From: Hirsutella rhossiliensis
Taxonomy: Eukaryota; Ascomycota; Sordariomycetes; Hypocreales; Ophiocordycipitaceae
Direction: 5' to 3'
Length of the DNA stretch: 64,000 nt
Assembly (NCBI RefSeq): GCF_020360975.1
Contig: NW_025408680.1
Coordinates: forward strand, 62,001 to 126,000
Made by a program: the position numbers and the translations under genes. The notes beneath the pieces are model-generated. The model had not been told where the DNA came from and searched no databases. It saw nothing but the letters and a program-made list of their open reading frames with translations. Positions 1 to 11,697 of this stretch are shown in pieces. The first letter of the stretch is position 1. Every line of letters begins with the position of its first letter.

Positions 1-480
1 AGGCCTCGTATAGCCTCCCTAGTAGCAGCCTCTTCCTCTTTTAGGTAGGCCTAGATAATATCGTCGACGTAGAAGAAGACCGTGATTTTACCCTTCTATA
101 TTATACACGGTTCCTAAGGGACTTTCTTAAAGCCTAGGGCTTCGAGGGAACCTATTAAATACTATTGCTAAAGAAGGGGTGATCTTCGTAGTCTATATAG
201 AGCTTTCCTAAGCTATAGAACCTTTCCTAGTTATTAGAAACTAAGAGGAAGTCGTATATAGATAACTTCTTCTTCCTCGAGTAGGCAGTTAATAAAGGCG
301 TTGACTATATCTATCTAATCGAGCTCGAGGTCGAATTCTACTGCTATAGCTATAAGGGTCCGAAAAGATATCCTAGCTAGGGTGGTTGCCCTAGTAGGAA
401 GATCCCCTATTTCCTACTAGTTCCCGCAGACAACTAGCTAGGCTTTGCACTTTTAAAGGAAGCCGTGTTTATTAGTCTTA
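1..480 (-). pseudogene. copia-A reverse transcriptase (RVT_2 type), runs off the window
   Basis: Minus-strand reading from about 480 gives FRTLIAIAVEFDLELD, a RIP stop, then IDIVNAFIN (the family's D-x-x-x-AFL motif with the first catalytic Asp), an acidic ELEEEE-like run and, at 71-60, YVDD followed by IIxAY. These are the palm motifs of Ty1/copia reverse transcriptase. The YVDD is written TAC-GTC-GAC-GAT, which contains no TG or CA, so RIP could not alter it. RNase H should lie to the left of the window. This enzyme is distinct from the plus-strand copia reverse transcriptase at 8186-9740, whose palm sequence differs, so two copia families are present. Confidence 0.85.
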
Positions 481-1469
481 TAGATAAAGACCTACTTATA
501 GCTAAGGACCTGTTTTCCTCTTACCTTTTCCTTAAGGACTTCTTCGAAAGACCCTATCTCTTTATATAAGGCTAGGTAGTCTTTCTAGGCCTAGAAAAAC
601 TAGTCTCTAAAAGGGTATCTTTCTAGCTGCTTCTAGTTTGCTAGTAGGTCTAAGAGGTCTCTTTTATATACTTTCCTTGCTAATAGCTGTGGCTTGAAAA
701 GCCGGCCTGCTATGAGCGCTCCGTAGGAACCGTCTTCTATTAGCGTTAGGTAGAAGTCAGAAAAACGATTAAAATAGGGGAGAGGTTAGTCTTCTTTAGT
801 ATCCGTATCGGGCCCTATACCTTCCTTTGCTTCTCGAAGCAGGGATATAAAGGTAGCTAGGTAATCCTTCGAGAGAGGTGCCTTTCCTACCCCCTTAGGG
901 GTCGAGACGGGAAGACTAACTAAAAAAGCTGCTTCTAGATCTTCTTCTTACGTAGGAGGAGGCGTAGGTAGGTAGGCGTATTCTAGCTCTACCGCTTTTC
1001 TATAGTCTCTTTCTTTGTTTAGATTATCTAATCTAGCAGCTTCCTCTTCTTCGAAGTTAGCGTTATCCTCGACTACTTCGACGTCGGTTTCTTCTTCTAT
1101 TTCCTTGTCTAGGACCTCTTCTTAAGACTGTTAGGAAGGGGGGATTTAAATCTTCTAAATTAGCTAACGTTAAGAGAGTAAGAGGGGCTATTAATCCCTC
1201 TTTCCGTCGAAGAAGCTAGATTCGTCGAAAATTATATCCTTAGTCGAAATAACCTTCCGTAGAAGAGGAATCTAGATCTAGAAGATATTCGTAGAATTAT
1301 AACTAACGAGGTAACTAATAAAGGCTCTAGGATTAAGCTTTCTTTTCTTCTTCCTTTTTAGCTATATATCGGCAGTTATTGCGTATGCCTTATAGCTATA
1401 GGCACGAAGGTAGGCTAGCGAGGCCCTCTTCTTCGTAAAGAGCTTAAGGGGGGATTTCTAGTCTATTCC

Positions 1470-1990
1470 TTAGTTTAGTTCCCTAGGGTCCTTAGGGTCC
1501 CTAGGGGTCCGGTTCCGAAGGTAATAGGCGGTCTTAACGACTTCCCTCTAAAGGTCGTGTAGAAGCTTTGCAGTAAGTCTTATCGTATAGGCCCTTTCTA
1601 TTATAGCACCCCCTAATCTTTCTGCCCCTCCGTTCTAGGCCTAGGTATTCGGTGCTAATAGGAGGGGTAAAATGCCCCTTTTTCGAAGCTAATTTAAGAT
1701 ATCCTTCGTAAATAGCTCTCCGTTAGACTATATCTTTTTTACCTCGTAGCTAAAGTAGGATTTTATCTAGTTAACGAAGTCCCGGAGGGTAGACTAGTTA
1801 TACTTACTTAGGTAGGTCCGTAAGAAATAGGGGAAAACTATCCTTAAAAAGGCGTCTATAAAAAACATTACCCTAACGAAGCTTTCCTAATCCCTAGAGA
1901 CGTCGGTCTAGTCGACCTAAATTTCCTTATACGGCTGGTCCGGCCGTAAAGGCGTTCGTTTAGAAATTCGTCTCCTAGTCTTTCCTTAGC
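1470..1990 (-). pseudogene. copia-A integrase core and C-terminal part
   Basis: The minus strand reads the diagnostic copia integrase block at about 1655-1600: APNT, two positions with RIP stops for Gln, then NGGAERLGG, the local version of the family's NTPxQNGxAER motif around the catalytic Glu. Upstream (about 1860-1700) lie FIDAF and an SNGELF stretch that matches the family's D-x-G-x-EF region. Downstream, at about 1525-1505, YLRNRTP matches the conserved NRTP motif that follows the core. The enzyme would join element cDNA to host DNA. Frames are interrupted only by TAG/TAA. Recognition of the family is firm; edges are approximate. Confidence 0.85.
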
Positions 1991-2899
1991 CGTAGTATTC
2001 GCATTCGACGGTCTTTAGGCCCCTTATTCGTACGCCCTATTATTGGCCTAGCTTATATAAAGCTAGGGGGCCCGGGTAACTAAGTCGTGCGTGCTAAAGA
2101 ATGCCGTCTCCTTAGGCTGCTAGAAGAGGGTCTTTTATAGTAGACCTATTCCTCCTAGTAGGGAAAGCTAACTTCTCGAGTGTTTCCTTCCTATAAATAG
2201 GTTAGAATTCGAGAACGAATTAACCGAATTTCTCCTCGATAAGCCTAATAGTCTAATTCTTCTAGACTAGCCTCGTAGGCTTAGACGTCGTATCCTAGAA
2301 GATTCCTTCCTCTCGAAGAAGGCGGAAGGAAATTAGGCTCGTTAAAAATCGAGGGCAAAAAGCTACCTTTTTTCTTCGAAGAATTCGCATAGATCCGTTA
2401 GGTAATTTTATCGTGAAATTCACCCTTCCGTATCCTTCTATCTATACGGTTAATTCCCCGGCAATAAGATATTCCCTTCGTGCCTTCTTAAAGGACCGGA
2501 ATCGTAAGAGTATATTATAGATATCGAGGGAAGTACTAGAGTTAAGGATAGCTGATTTTCGTAGGGGATAGTCGGAGGGTCCTAACGGTTGGTCTTACTA
2601 ATCCGTGGGGAAGACGAATGCCGGATTTACTATACTAACGATTTTTCCTCGAATTTGCGGCTCGAATAAGGGCAGCGGCGTTAGTTGCTATTTCTTAGCA
2701 ACCCGAATCTCGTCTATTTTCTTCTGCAACGAGGGGTCCTCCTTAAGAGACTATTATATCGTTTCTTATAGCCTCTTTAAAGGGTTAAATCCTTTAGGTC
2801 GGTTTTCCTCGAAGACCTACTAGCATTGTAATAATCGATAGCCTAGGGATTTATAGGCTAGGCAGCCGTTTCGTCGTCTAGTCTTCTATTTCTTCGAGG

Positions 2900-4065
2900 A
2901 ATCCTCGTCCTAATCCGGAAGGTCTGCTTAAAAACCCCCGTCTATTAGGGACTAGTCGGGCCGGTCTGACTAACGGGACCGGGGCCGGGCCCGGAGCAAG
3001 ATGCGGAGCCGGGGCCGGGCCTAGGGCCGCAGCTGCAGTTAACGACGGCGTTAAGGCTCTCGAGGGAGGAGGAGCCGGAGGGGCAACAGCCGTAGCAGCA
3101 GCAGCGGGAGCCGCAGCAACAGGGGCTGCAGCAGCTATAGGGGTAGTAGGTCGAGCCGTCTAGGTCGAGTGCTAGCCACGAAGGAATAAGACTGCTTGCT
3201 GTTATACTCTAGTAGCCTCTTTGTCTAGTTCCCGGCTAGCCTTTCGAAAGATAGTTAAGTAACCGTTACTAATAGGCTTTATTAGTAGAGATATATCCCG
3301 TAGCTACTAGCCGGAAAGAGCTTCTATAAGGAAGTATTAGTTAGCTTCCTCGAGGATTTCTTCCTACTTAGCTAGCCACGAAGAAGCTAGTAGGTTCCTA
3401 GCAGAAAAGGCTCCTAGGTAGGCCGTATAGGTCTTCCTAATACGGTTAGTTATATAACCTCTCGATAGAGCTATCGAGGTCTCGAGCTTTAAAAGCCACT
3501 GCCTAGGAGTCTCTTCTTCTCGAAGAGTAATTAGCTTTGCGGCACTAACGGATTCCGTTATTGCCGTACGAGCAGCAGTTAGTAGCTTCGTCTCGTAAAG
3601 GTATTCCTTTCGGTGACTCTCGTAGTCGCCTAAGGCAGCAGAAAAAGCTCTCTATAATACGGAGGTTAGCTCGGAGAAGAGGGAAGCTCCCTCTATAAAT
3701 TCCGTCGCCCTAGGACGAAGAGGGGGCTCGAGAGGGTCCTACTTATTAGAGAAGACTAAATTATAGATAGTTCTATCTATACGAGCCCGTAGCTCCTTTA
3801 CCTATTTATCTTAATCTTAGGGCTCTATAAGAATCGTCCTACGGACTATAGGGACGGCAGAGGAGTCGATTTTCGTTATTATTGCGAAAGAGGGGGGGCA
3901 GAAAAGTCGGTTAAAAATCGGCTTTTCTAGTAAGAGGGGTAAAAGGAAGGTACGAGGGATGTAAGAAAGGTGCCTTTTATAGCAGCCGGAAGGTATAGGA
4001 ATTCTATTCCTCCCGGGCTTATAACTCTCGCGAAGAGAGATACGAGAAGTATATAAAAAATACAC
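2900..4065 (-). pseudogene. gag: copia-A gag-like polyprotein N-terminus (RIP-broken)
   Basis: A frame opens with ATG at 4065 and stays open to 3817 (82 codons). The same frame then continues through TAG/TAA codons that replace Gln, past 3247 and into an Ala/Pro-rich tail at about 3150-2950. The middle has the look of a retroelement capsid: Glu/Arg/Leu-rich helices, a DWLLKLE-like stretch near 3480 where a RIP stop sits at the expected W or Q, and an acidic EEILEEAN segment near 3360. The tail is dominated by alternating Ala-Pro repeats. I did not find a clear CCHC knuckle. The long open N-terminal part is the best preserved coding stretch in the window, which fits the lighter RIP of this element. 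Assignment as gag rests on position upstream of the integrase and on composition, not on a named motif. Confidence 0.6.
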
Positions 4066-4320
4066 GAAGGTAAAATTAGAAGTAAGGGGTCGGATAGGCA
4101 GGGCAGAGAGATTTAATTCTTACGGCAGCAGCAATTGCGGTAGGGGAGTGATTATTATATTGCCTTTATTATCCTTCTTTCCTCTATCTAACGCCCCTCT
4201 TTATACCCGTCTAGCATCTTAATTAATAAAGAAGATCCTGCTTAAAGAAGCTACTAATGTCCCTTTAACTACCGAGCTTTTTGCCGGTTTTTCTCCTCCT
4301 TTCTAGCCGTTGCCGGTATA
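3247..4320 (-). repeat. repeat E, copy A (1,074 bp)
   Basis: This is the reference copy of a segment found three times in the window (also 7112-8180 and 9919-10987, both plus). It covers the copia-A leader and the gag N-terminus. Here the homologous frame continues past the repeat end at 3247 into the Ala/Pro-rich gag tail, whereas both other copies stop at the base corresponding to 3247. Similarity to the 9919-10987 copy actually extends upstream to about 4517/9717 (1,271 bp in each). The shared upstream sequence is purine-rich on the element strand just before the start. Confidence 0.75.
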
Positions 4321-4517
4321 TCCGTCTTATCTCTCGCTACCTCTATAGGAAGCTATCGCTACTTCTGCTTCCCCTTATACCCCTACCCTCCTCTCTATAC
4401 CTCCTTTTAGCTCCTTCCTTAAAACCTGTTTTTTAGCTTCCTAGGTCCCTCGTGCTAAGGGATATCTCCGAGAACTACGAAATTAGGCCACGCTTCGCGA
4501 TAAGTATAGCTATAGTA

Positions 4518-7106
4518 GTATAACGAGACCTATGCTAGCTACTATACTTAGGGTTCTATTCTTTATTCTTAATATCTCTACTATAAAACTACTACTAGCT
4601 CGAAACTTATCTATATTTTATAGGCTTAAATAACTTTAGCTACGCTGCTAGCTCTAGCTACCGTCTCCCTTCCTAGCTATAAAATCAGCGACTAAAATAG
4701 CGCGGCGGATATAATACAATTAAATATACTTTAGTTTAGCCGCTTAAAACTACTTAACTAAGTAAAACTATATTATAAGCAATAGCTTAATTTCCTTTTA
4801 TAGATAAGAGTAGCTAGGTACTATAGAAGCTATATTTATATATTAGCGTTAACGTTCCTTTATATATTATTTTCGCCTCTCTTAGAAATATAGACTTACT
4901 AAGGATAGTTTATTAATATAAACCTAACCTAGTAAAAGAAATAAGCGCGAATATTTACTCTTTAGCTAATATTAAGTGCTAGGGTAAGGAGTCCTTATTA
5001 ATATTAATATTAATCGCGGTGCTTAATCTTAACTCCCTAAGAATATAAGATAGTAGAAATATAATAGCTTTTAACGCCGACCTAAAGTTAATAGTTAACT
5101 AGGTAATAATCCCCCTCCCTTAAATAGCAAGGATCTTTATTAGTCCTATATTGCCTTAGCTAAGGAGTAGCTTATTCTCTTACTTAAGTCTATCCTATTA
5201 ATAAACGGATAGTTACTCTAATCTTATTTTTATTATATATTAAAGGGACTATTAGCGTGCGGTAAGGATAAACCCTATAGACTTATAAGCGAATACGTTA
5301 TTAAAAGTAAGTATAATAAGGTAAGGGTAGGAAGAGGATAGACTTATAGTAGCCTATATTTAAGTATAAGGCCTTAACTAATAATCCTATAACTATCTTA
5401 CTTATTAAGCTAAGACGTAAACTAGACCTTAGCGCTAAGGGAGTAATCTTATTACTATAGGATTAACGCTTAAGTCCTCCTTATTATAATATAAGATATA
5501 ATAACTTTATAGTACTAAGCTAATTATATTTAGACCCTTAGATATAGGAAACTAAGGGGGTAGAGTAAGATATACTTTATATTATATACCTACTATTAGT
5601 AGGCTAGTAGTTTTCCGCGGTATAAATTACCTTATTTTATTTAGTATAGCTTACTTTATTAATACTAAGCTTTACTAGGCCCTAGATAATCCTCCTACTA
5701 CTAACTTAATATAAGAAAGGTTAAGATAGTACTATTAATTTTAATACAAGTATAACTTAATTAAGGCTTTTATAAGTAAGCTTATAATATATAATAGTCT
5801 TACCTAGCCTTAGTAATATTTATATTTACGCTTTATAAGTTAGTATTTATATAGTTTAGGGGTCCTTATAAGATATAAGTAGTAGCGCTTATAGATTCTA
5901 CCTTATAAACTAGTCTCTTATCTAAGCTTATATCTAATACTTATAATAGGAAATAAAGAGGGTATTATTACTAACTTATACGCTTAAGCTAATTATTTTC
6001 TTAATATCGATATAAATATATTTTTACTAGCTAAGTAGTTAAATAATAGTAAGCTTAGTAAGTTAAATACTAATAAATAAGTAAGTAAGGGGCAGTCTAT
6101 TTAAGTAACCTAGTGCTCTTAAGTAGCTTAGCTAAGTTAGTCGGCTTAAATTTCTTTTATTTTACTTACTATACCGGTCTAAATAAATACTACGTTATAG
6201 ACTTTATTATTAGTTATATATTATAGCTAGAGCTAAGCGGGAAAGGGAGGTAGGTTTAGTCCCTTATTATAGCGAGAGAGCTAACTATTATCTAAGCTAA
6301 AATTAGTACTATTTAAAGATAAGAGTAAAGGGGGAGGCTAATTAAGATAGCTAATATAAATCTAGTCTATATTATACCGCGTCCTCTTAGCTATAGATCT
6401 TTTTATAGAATAGTCTAATAACTTTAATATTAGTTTATAACCCCTTATTACTATATATCTAGCTAGTACCTTAAGAGATAGAGAACTAACTCTTAATAAA
6501 AAAGGGGGTACTTTTTATCCTTCTTAATTTCTCTTTTATTCTCTTAACTATTAAGTATAAAATATAAATATATTTAGTTTCTATATATTATAGCCTCTCC
6601 CTTAAAGTTTAAACTATATATTCTTATATTATAAAGATAGTAAAAGAAAAAATACTTAGATCCTATACTTAAGGGACGTCGTTATATTATATTAGTAAAA
6701 GCTTATAGTAAAGGCTAATCTTTATAATTTAATATAGAGGGCTTCTTAAAGATAAATAGTATATTATAGAATAAAAATTCTACTAGAAATATTAAATTAT
6801 AGCTAATATCCTTATAACTAAGAGGATATAATAACGCTTAATTTAACTAGCCTTACTTAGTCTAATAATATATAATTTATTTTAGAGTATATAAATATAT
6901 ATTATATATTTAGTACTAATAGTAAAGATATTAATAAATACTTTAGTAATTTATTTATCCTTATACCTTAACTTAAGGTAGGTAATCTATAATTAATTCT
7001 AAGTAGTTACCTCTTAAAGTATTATTAAAGTTATAAAACTTATAGAATATTATTTAGGTTCTAACTTAAGGATAGAAGATAATAAAGAAAAGGATAAAGG
7101 GGCTAC
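4518..7106. other. AT-rich, heavily RIPped stretch without a recognised element
   Basis: I see no LTR pair, no known catalytic motif and no repeat shared with the rest of the window here. CA and TG are almost absent and TA dominates, so it is repeat-derived like its surroundings. The last part, up to 7106, has an acidic EDNKEKDKGATK frame on the plus strand that resembles the linker between integrase and reverse transcriptase in copia polyproteins. It may belong to the same element as the reverse transcriptase at 8186-9740, with repeat E inserted between them. A plus-strand pseudo-frame at about 5490-6100 is listed separately. Confidence 0.6.
5490..6100 (+). pseudogene. unrecognised pseudo-frame in the AT-rich debris
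   Basis: One plus-strand frame reads about 200 codons with stops of TAA and TAG only, and with a fairly protein-like mix early on (for example LDIGN then GGRVRYTLYYIPTISRLVVF). I recognise no family. Because TG is depleted everywhere, absence of TGA is not by itself evidence of coding, and AT-rich DNA yields Ile/Leu/Tyr-rich frames by chance. It could be the gag or protease part of the copia element whose reverse transcriptase lies at 8186-9740, given strand and order, but nothing in the sequence proves that. Confidence 0.25.
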
Positions 7107-7111
7107 TAAGA

Positions 7112-8180
7112 TATCTAGCAACGGCTAGAAAAGAGGGGGAAAGCCGGTAAAAGGCTTAGTAGTTAAAAGGATATTAGTAGCTTCTTTAAGTAGGATCTTC
7201 TTTATTAATTAAGATACTAAATAGGTATAAAGAAGGGCGTTAGATAAAGGAAAGAAGGATAATTAAGGTAATATAATAATTACTCCCCTACTATAATTAT
7301 AGCCCCTATAAGATTTAAATATCTCTGCCCTACCTATCCGGCCCCTTACTTTTACTTTTACCTTTATATATTTTATATATACTTCTTATATCTCTCTTTA
7401 TAAAAGTTATAAGCCTAGGAGGAATAGTATTCCTATACCTTCTAGCTACTATAAAAGGAACCTTTTTTATATCCCTTATAGCTTCCTTTTACCCCTCTTA
7501 CTAGAAAAGCCGATTTTTAACTAACTTTTCTACCCTTCCCTATAATAATAACGAAAACTAACTCCTTTACCGTCCCTACGGTCTATAGGACGATTCTTAT
7601 AGAGCCCTAAGATTAAGATAAGTAGGTAAAGGAGCTATAGGCTCGTATAAATAAAACTATTTATAATTTAGTCTTCTTTAATAAGTAGGACCCTCTTAAG
7701 CCCCTTTTTTATCTTAAGGTAACGGACTTTATAGAGGGAGCTACCCTCTTCTCTAAGCTAACCTCTATATAGTAGAGAGCTTTTTCTACTACCCTAGGCG
7801 ACTATAAGAGTTACCGAAAGGAGTACTTTTATAAGATAAAGCTACTAACTACTACTTATATAGTAATAACGGAATCCGTTAATACTATAAAGCTAATCTC
7901 TTTTTAAGAGGAAGAGACTCTTAGGTAGTAGCTTTTAAAGCTTAAGACCTCGATAGCTCCCTTAAGGGGCTATATAACTAACCGTTTTAAGAAGACCTAT
8001 ACGGCCTACCTAAGAGCTTTTTTTACTAGGAACCTACTAGCTTCTTCGTAGCTAGCTAAGTAGGAAGAAATCCTTAAGGAAGCTAACTAATACTTCCTTA
8101 TAGAAGCTCTTTCTAGCTAGTAGCTATAGGATATATCTATACTAATAAAACCTATTAGTAATAGTTACTTAACTATCTTT
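7112..8180 (+). repeat. repeat E, copy B (1,069 bp) flanked by TAAGA
   Basis: This direct copy of the copia-A leader plus gag N-terminus starts at 7112 and ends at 8180. The pentamer TAAGA lies immediately before it (7107-7111) and immediately after it (8181-8185), as expected for a 5-bp target-site duplication of an LTR-type insertion. Sequence on both sides can be read as copia pol (acidic linker to the left, reverse transcriptase to the right), so the copy may sit inside that gene. The catch is that copy C is also followed by TAAGA, so the pentamer could instead be the end of the repeat. Confidence 0.7.
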
Positions 8181-8185
8181 TAAGA

Positions 8186-9740
8186 TAAAAAAGGGAAATA
8201 ATCTTCTTTTAAAAAAGGGATTAAATAAGGATCTAAAAATCCGTATTAATATACCTAAGAAGCTAAATAGATTTTATAAAGACTATACTATATACCCCGA
8301 AATAAATACTATATTAAATAGTAAAAGTAAAGAGATTATTTTATCTTTATTAAAAAATAAGGATCTTATAGAGCCTAAAATATTTAAATAGGCTATAAAT
8401 AGCTTAGAAGCTATAGAATAAAAAAGAGCTATATTTCTAGAAATAAAAGAGCTCTTAAACTAAAATACCTAAGAATTAAAGCCTCTTCCTAGTAATAAGG
8501 AGGCCCTAAGTAGCCGTAAGGTCTATAAAATAAGGCGGGATAATAATAATAATATTATTAAATATAAAGCCCGTTATATAGTATAAGGATTTAATTAAGT
8601 TTATAGCCTAGATTATTTAGAAACCTTTTTTATAATAGTAAGACTTAAATCTATTAAAATACTACTTAGAATAGCTATTTTTAATAATTATACTTTACTA
8701 TAATACGATATAAAAAATACCTTTATATATACCGAAATAAATATAGATATTTATATAAAAATCCCTATATACTATAAAAAGCTAATACTTAAAGACTAGT
8801 TTAATAAAAACTAGTATAAGTATAATATAAGCTATTTATAGTTCCTAGAGCTATATAAAAAGAAAAAGCTAGTAGTAAAATTAAAGAAAGTATTATATAG
8901 CTTTAAATAAAGCCTAAAGCTTTAGTATAACTATCTTAGCTTTATTTTAGCTAAGATAGGATTTTCGGCCCTTCTTATAAATAAAGGGGTATTTATAAAC
9001 ATTTAATATAAAATTATAATAGTAATCTATATAGATAAGCTATTAATAATAGGGCCTAATAAAGCTATAATAAATAATCTACTTAAAAAAAGTAATAGAT
9101 TATATAAAGGTTTAGCCTTTAAGCGAACTAAAAGACTTCTTAAGAATATATATAATTATAAACTAAAGTAGAAAGGATATATTTATATCCTAAGAAAGAT
9201 ATACTTATAATAAAATACGAGAATATAATAAAGAAGCCTTAAGGACTTTTAATATACTTACTATAGTAAGAGTAAAGCTTAAAAAAGCTACTATAATACC
9301 TTTATAAAAAGAAATCCTTATTTACTAAAGGGAAATAAGGGCTCTATTATATCTAGCTATAATAAGTAGGCTATATATTTTATATACTATTATTTCTTAT
9401 ACTAGATTTACTTATAAACTAAATAATATATATTTTAAGGCGTTAAATACTATCTAGAAATATTTAAATAAATACCTTAATCTAAGGATAATTTATTACT
9501 ATAATATCCCTTATACTTATAATTTTATAAAAGGTTATTTTAATACTAGCTAAGAGTTTAACCTTATTAATAGAAAATCTATTTCTAAATACTATTTCTA
9601 TATTTATAAAAATATTATAAGTTAGGCTAGTTAAAAGTAAAATCTATAGCTCTATTAATATATAAAGCTAAATTTATTGCCTTTAAGGAGGCTAATAAAA
9701 AAGCTTTATATTTAAATTAGCTATTTTTATCGTAAAGTAT
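8186..9740 (+). pseudogene. Ty1/copia reverse transcriptase and RNase H (second copia family)
   Basis: The plus strand reads the RVT_2 domain from the family's approach region (at about 8480-8560, LSSRKVYKIRRD) through KARYIV, a stop for Gln, GFN (8565-8600), DYLETF (about 8610-8625), a catalytic block reading YDIKNTFIYTEINIDIYIKIP split by RIP changes (about 8700-8770) and VIYIDK at about 9022-9039, where the family has YVDD. RNase H follows: GALLYLAIISR at about 9330-9365 is the GSLMYLATxTRPDI block. The frame ends near EALYLN at 9700-9715. No integrase was found upstream. The second catalytic Asp is lost. The enzyme would copy element RNA into cDNA and degrade the template. The element's LTRs were not identified. 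Confidence 0.88.
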
Positions 9741-9918
9741 AGCTTAATTTTATAGTTTTTAGAGATATCCCTTAGTAAGATAGACTAAGGAAGCTAAAAA
9801 TACCTAGTATAGAAGAAGGAAGAAGGAGCTAAAAAGAGGTATAGAAAGGAGGGTAGGGGTATAAAAGGAAGTAGAAGTAGTAATAGCTTCCTATAAAGGT
9901 AGCGAAAGATAAGATAGA

Positions 9919-10987
9919 TATACCGGCAACGGCTAGAAAAGAGGGGGAAAACTAATAAAAAGCTCGGTAGTTAAAAAGATATTAATAGCTTCTTTAAGTA
10001 GGATCTTCTTTATTACTTAAGATACTAAATAGGTATAAAAAGGGGCATTAAATAAAGGAAAGAAGGATAATTAAGGTAATATAATAATTACTCCCTTACT
10101 ATAATTACTACCCTTATAAGATTTAAATATCTCTGCCCTACCTATCCGGCCCCTTACTTTTACTTTTACCTTTATATATTTTATATATACTTCTTATATC
10201 TCTCTTTATAAGAGTTATAAGCTAGGGAGGAATAGTATTATTATACCTTCTAGCTACTATAAAAGGCACCTTTCTTATATCCCTTATAGCTTCCTTTTAC
10301 CCCTCTTACTAGAAAAGCCGATTTTTAACTAACTTTTCTACCCTTCCTTATAATAATAATAAGAACCGACTCCTTTACTATCCCTATAGTCTATAAGACG
10401 ATTCTTATAAAGCCCTAGATTAAGATAAGTAGGTAAAGGAGCTACGGGCTTATATAGATAGAACTATTTATAATTTAGTCTTCTTTAATAAGTAGGACCC
10501 TCTTAAGCCCCCTCTTTATCCTAGGGTAACGGACTTTATAGAGGGAGCTACCCTCTTTTCTAAGCTAACCTTTATATAGTAGAGAGCTTTTTCTACTACC
10601 CTAGGCGACTATAAGAGTTACTAAAAGGAGTACCTTTATAAGATAAAGCTACTAACTATTACTCGAACGGTAATAACGGAATCTATTAATACTATAAAGC
10701 TAATCTCTCTTTAAGAAGAAGAGACTCTTAGGTAGTAGCTTTTAAAGCTCGAGACCTTAATAGCTCCCTTAAGGGGCTATATAACTAACCGTATTAAGAA
10801 GACCTATATAGCCTACCTAGGAGCTTTTTCTACTAGGAACCTACTAGCTTCTTTATAGCTAGCTAAGTAAGAAGAAATCCTTAAGGAAGCTAACTAATAC
10901 TTCCTTATAGAAGCTCTTTCTAGCTAGTAGCTATAGGATATATCTATGCTAATAAAACCTATTAGTAACGGTTACTCGACTATCTTT
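9919..10987 (+). repeat. repeat E, copy C (1,069 bp), truncated at the same base as copy B
   Basis: The copy has exactly the same length as copy B and the same plus orientation, and it ends at 10987, the same position within the gag frame. It is followed by TAAGA (10988-10992) and then by copia-D sequence on the opposite strand. Unlike copy B, homology to copia-A extends about 200 bp further upstream (from 9717), where it meets the end of the copia reverse transcriptase frame. That upstream part is purine-rich (about 9815-9918), like a polypurine tract before a 3' LTR. Two readings are possible: E is a long LTR that includes the gag start, or these are copia-A 5' fragments with a shared breakpoint. 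Confidence 0.7.
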
Positions 10988-10992
10988 TAAGA

Positions 10993-11247
10993 AGTATAGC
11001 TTTTTTAAGGATATTTAAAGAGATATATACCTTTACTTCTTCTTCGGAGCTTTTATAACCTTTAGGGGTAAGAGGAGAAATAGAAAAATCGATTTCCGAT
11101 TCTTTATGTATTTAATTATCGATTTCTGTTTTTTCTACTTTTAATATATATAAAGAAGAGGGTTTTTTCTTCTTTTTATCGACGTAAGAGTTTAATTTAA
11201 TAGGATTTCCTTCTATAAAAGGTATTCTAAGCCTCTTAAAAGGTATT
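10993..11247 (-). pseudogene. copia-D gag/pol continuation, left of the gypsy-B1 insertion
   Basis: On the minus strand this continues the gag frame that ends at 61839 on the other side of gypsy-B1. Joining the two flanks at a single copy of the GTATT duplication (11243-11247 and 61834-61838) keeps the frame open across the junction, reading KIKIKEYLLRGLEYLL. Past the junction it is Lys/Glu/Ser-rich with no recognised motif. The piece is cut at its other end by the border of repeat E copy C at about 10992. Whatever remains of copia-D pol was not found. Confidence 0.65.
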
Positions 11248-11697
11248 TATAACGACCGGTATTATTCTTAAGGGATAAACCTATCGAGGGGTTTATATTA
11301 GTAGATATAATAGGGCGTGGTCTAAGTAATAATAAGTATATTAAGTTAGTAATAAGTTAAAGGTTATAGACTATAGACTATAACTAAGTAATTAAAATTA
11401 AAGATAGAATTATAATAAAGATCTATATTAAAAGCTATTAAGCTTTCTATTTAAAGGAGTAAAAGTAAGTAGCTATATATACTTATATAGACTATCCTTA
11501 AATTATAGGCCTAGCTATAATCCCTAACGTTAGATTATATAAAGTATAGTAATTTCGTTAATCTTAGATTGCTTAGATCTTTATAATCCCTTTAATCCTA
11601 TATCTATTAAATAGTTATACTAACTATTTATCTATTAAACTATATTATATACTTAACGCGGTCGACCGTTAGCGGCCTAGTAGCTATAGTTATAATA
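11248..11697 (-). repeat. gypsy-B1 3' LTR (450 bp)
   Basis: It is equal in length to the partner at 61384-61833 and alike throughout, including the TAGACTATAGACTATAACTA short repeat near 11370 and the GCGGTCGAC block near 11660. The element runs on the minus strand, so this left copy is the 3' LTR. Flanking pentamer GTATT at 11243-11247. Confidence 0.92.

Larger units (their letters stand above)
1..4517 (-). mobile_element. Ty1/copia retrotransposon copia-A, incomplete at the left window edge
   Basis: Read on the minus strand, this stretch gives copia-type parts in the Ty1/copia order: a gag-like frame (about 4065 to 2900), an integrase core (about 1990 to 1470) and a reverse transcriptase (about 480 to 1) that runs off the window. 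Integrase before reverse transcriptase is what separates Ty1/copia from Ty3/gypsy. Homology with a plus-strand copy at 9717-10987 starts at about 4517, so the 5' non-coding part or LTR is taken as about 4080-4517. RIP is lighter than in most of the window: runs of GCAGCAGC, several CA and TG dinucleotides and an intact catalytic YVDD survive. No LTR pair or TSD can be shown because the 3' end lies outside the window. Confidence 0.85.

Noticed and set aside
2605..2823. A 72-codon plus-strand open frame starting with ATG
   Set aside because: It lies antisense to copia-A pol, has no recognisable domain, no upstream signals and a composition expected by chance. It is a by-product of the light RIP in this element.
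3817..4065. An intact 82-codon minus-strand frame as a stand-alone gene
   Set aside because: The same phase continues beyond its stop (a RIP-type TAG) as a capsid-like protein for about 300 more codons, so it is the N-terminal piece of copia-A gag and is annotated as such.
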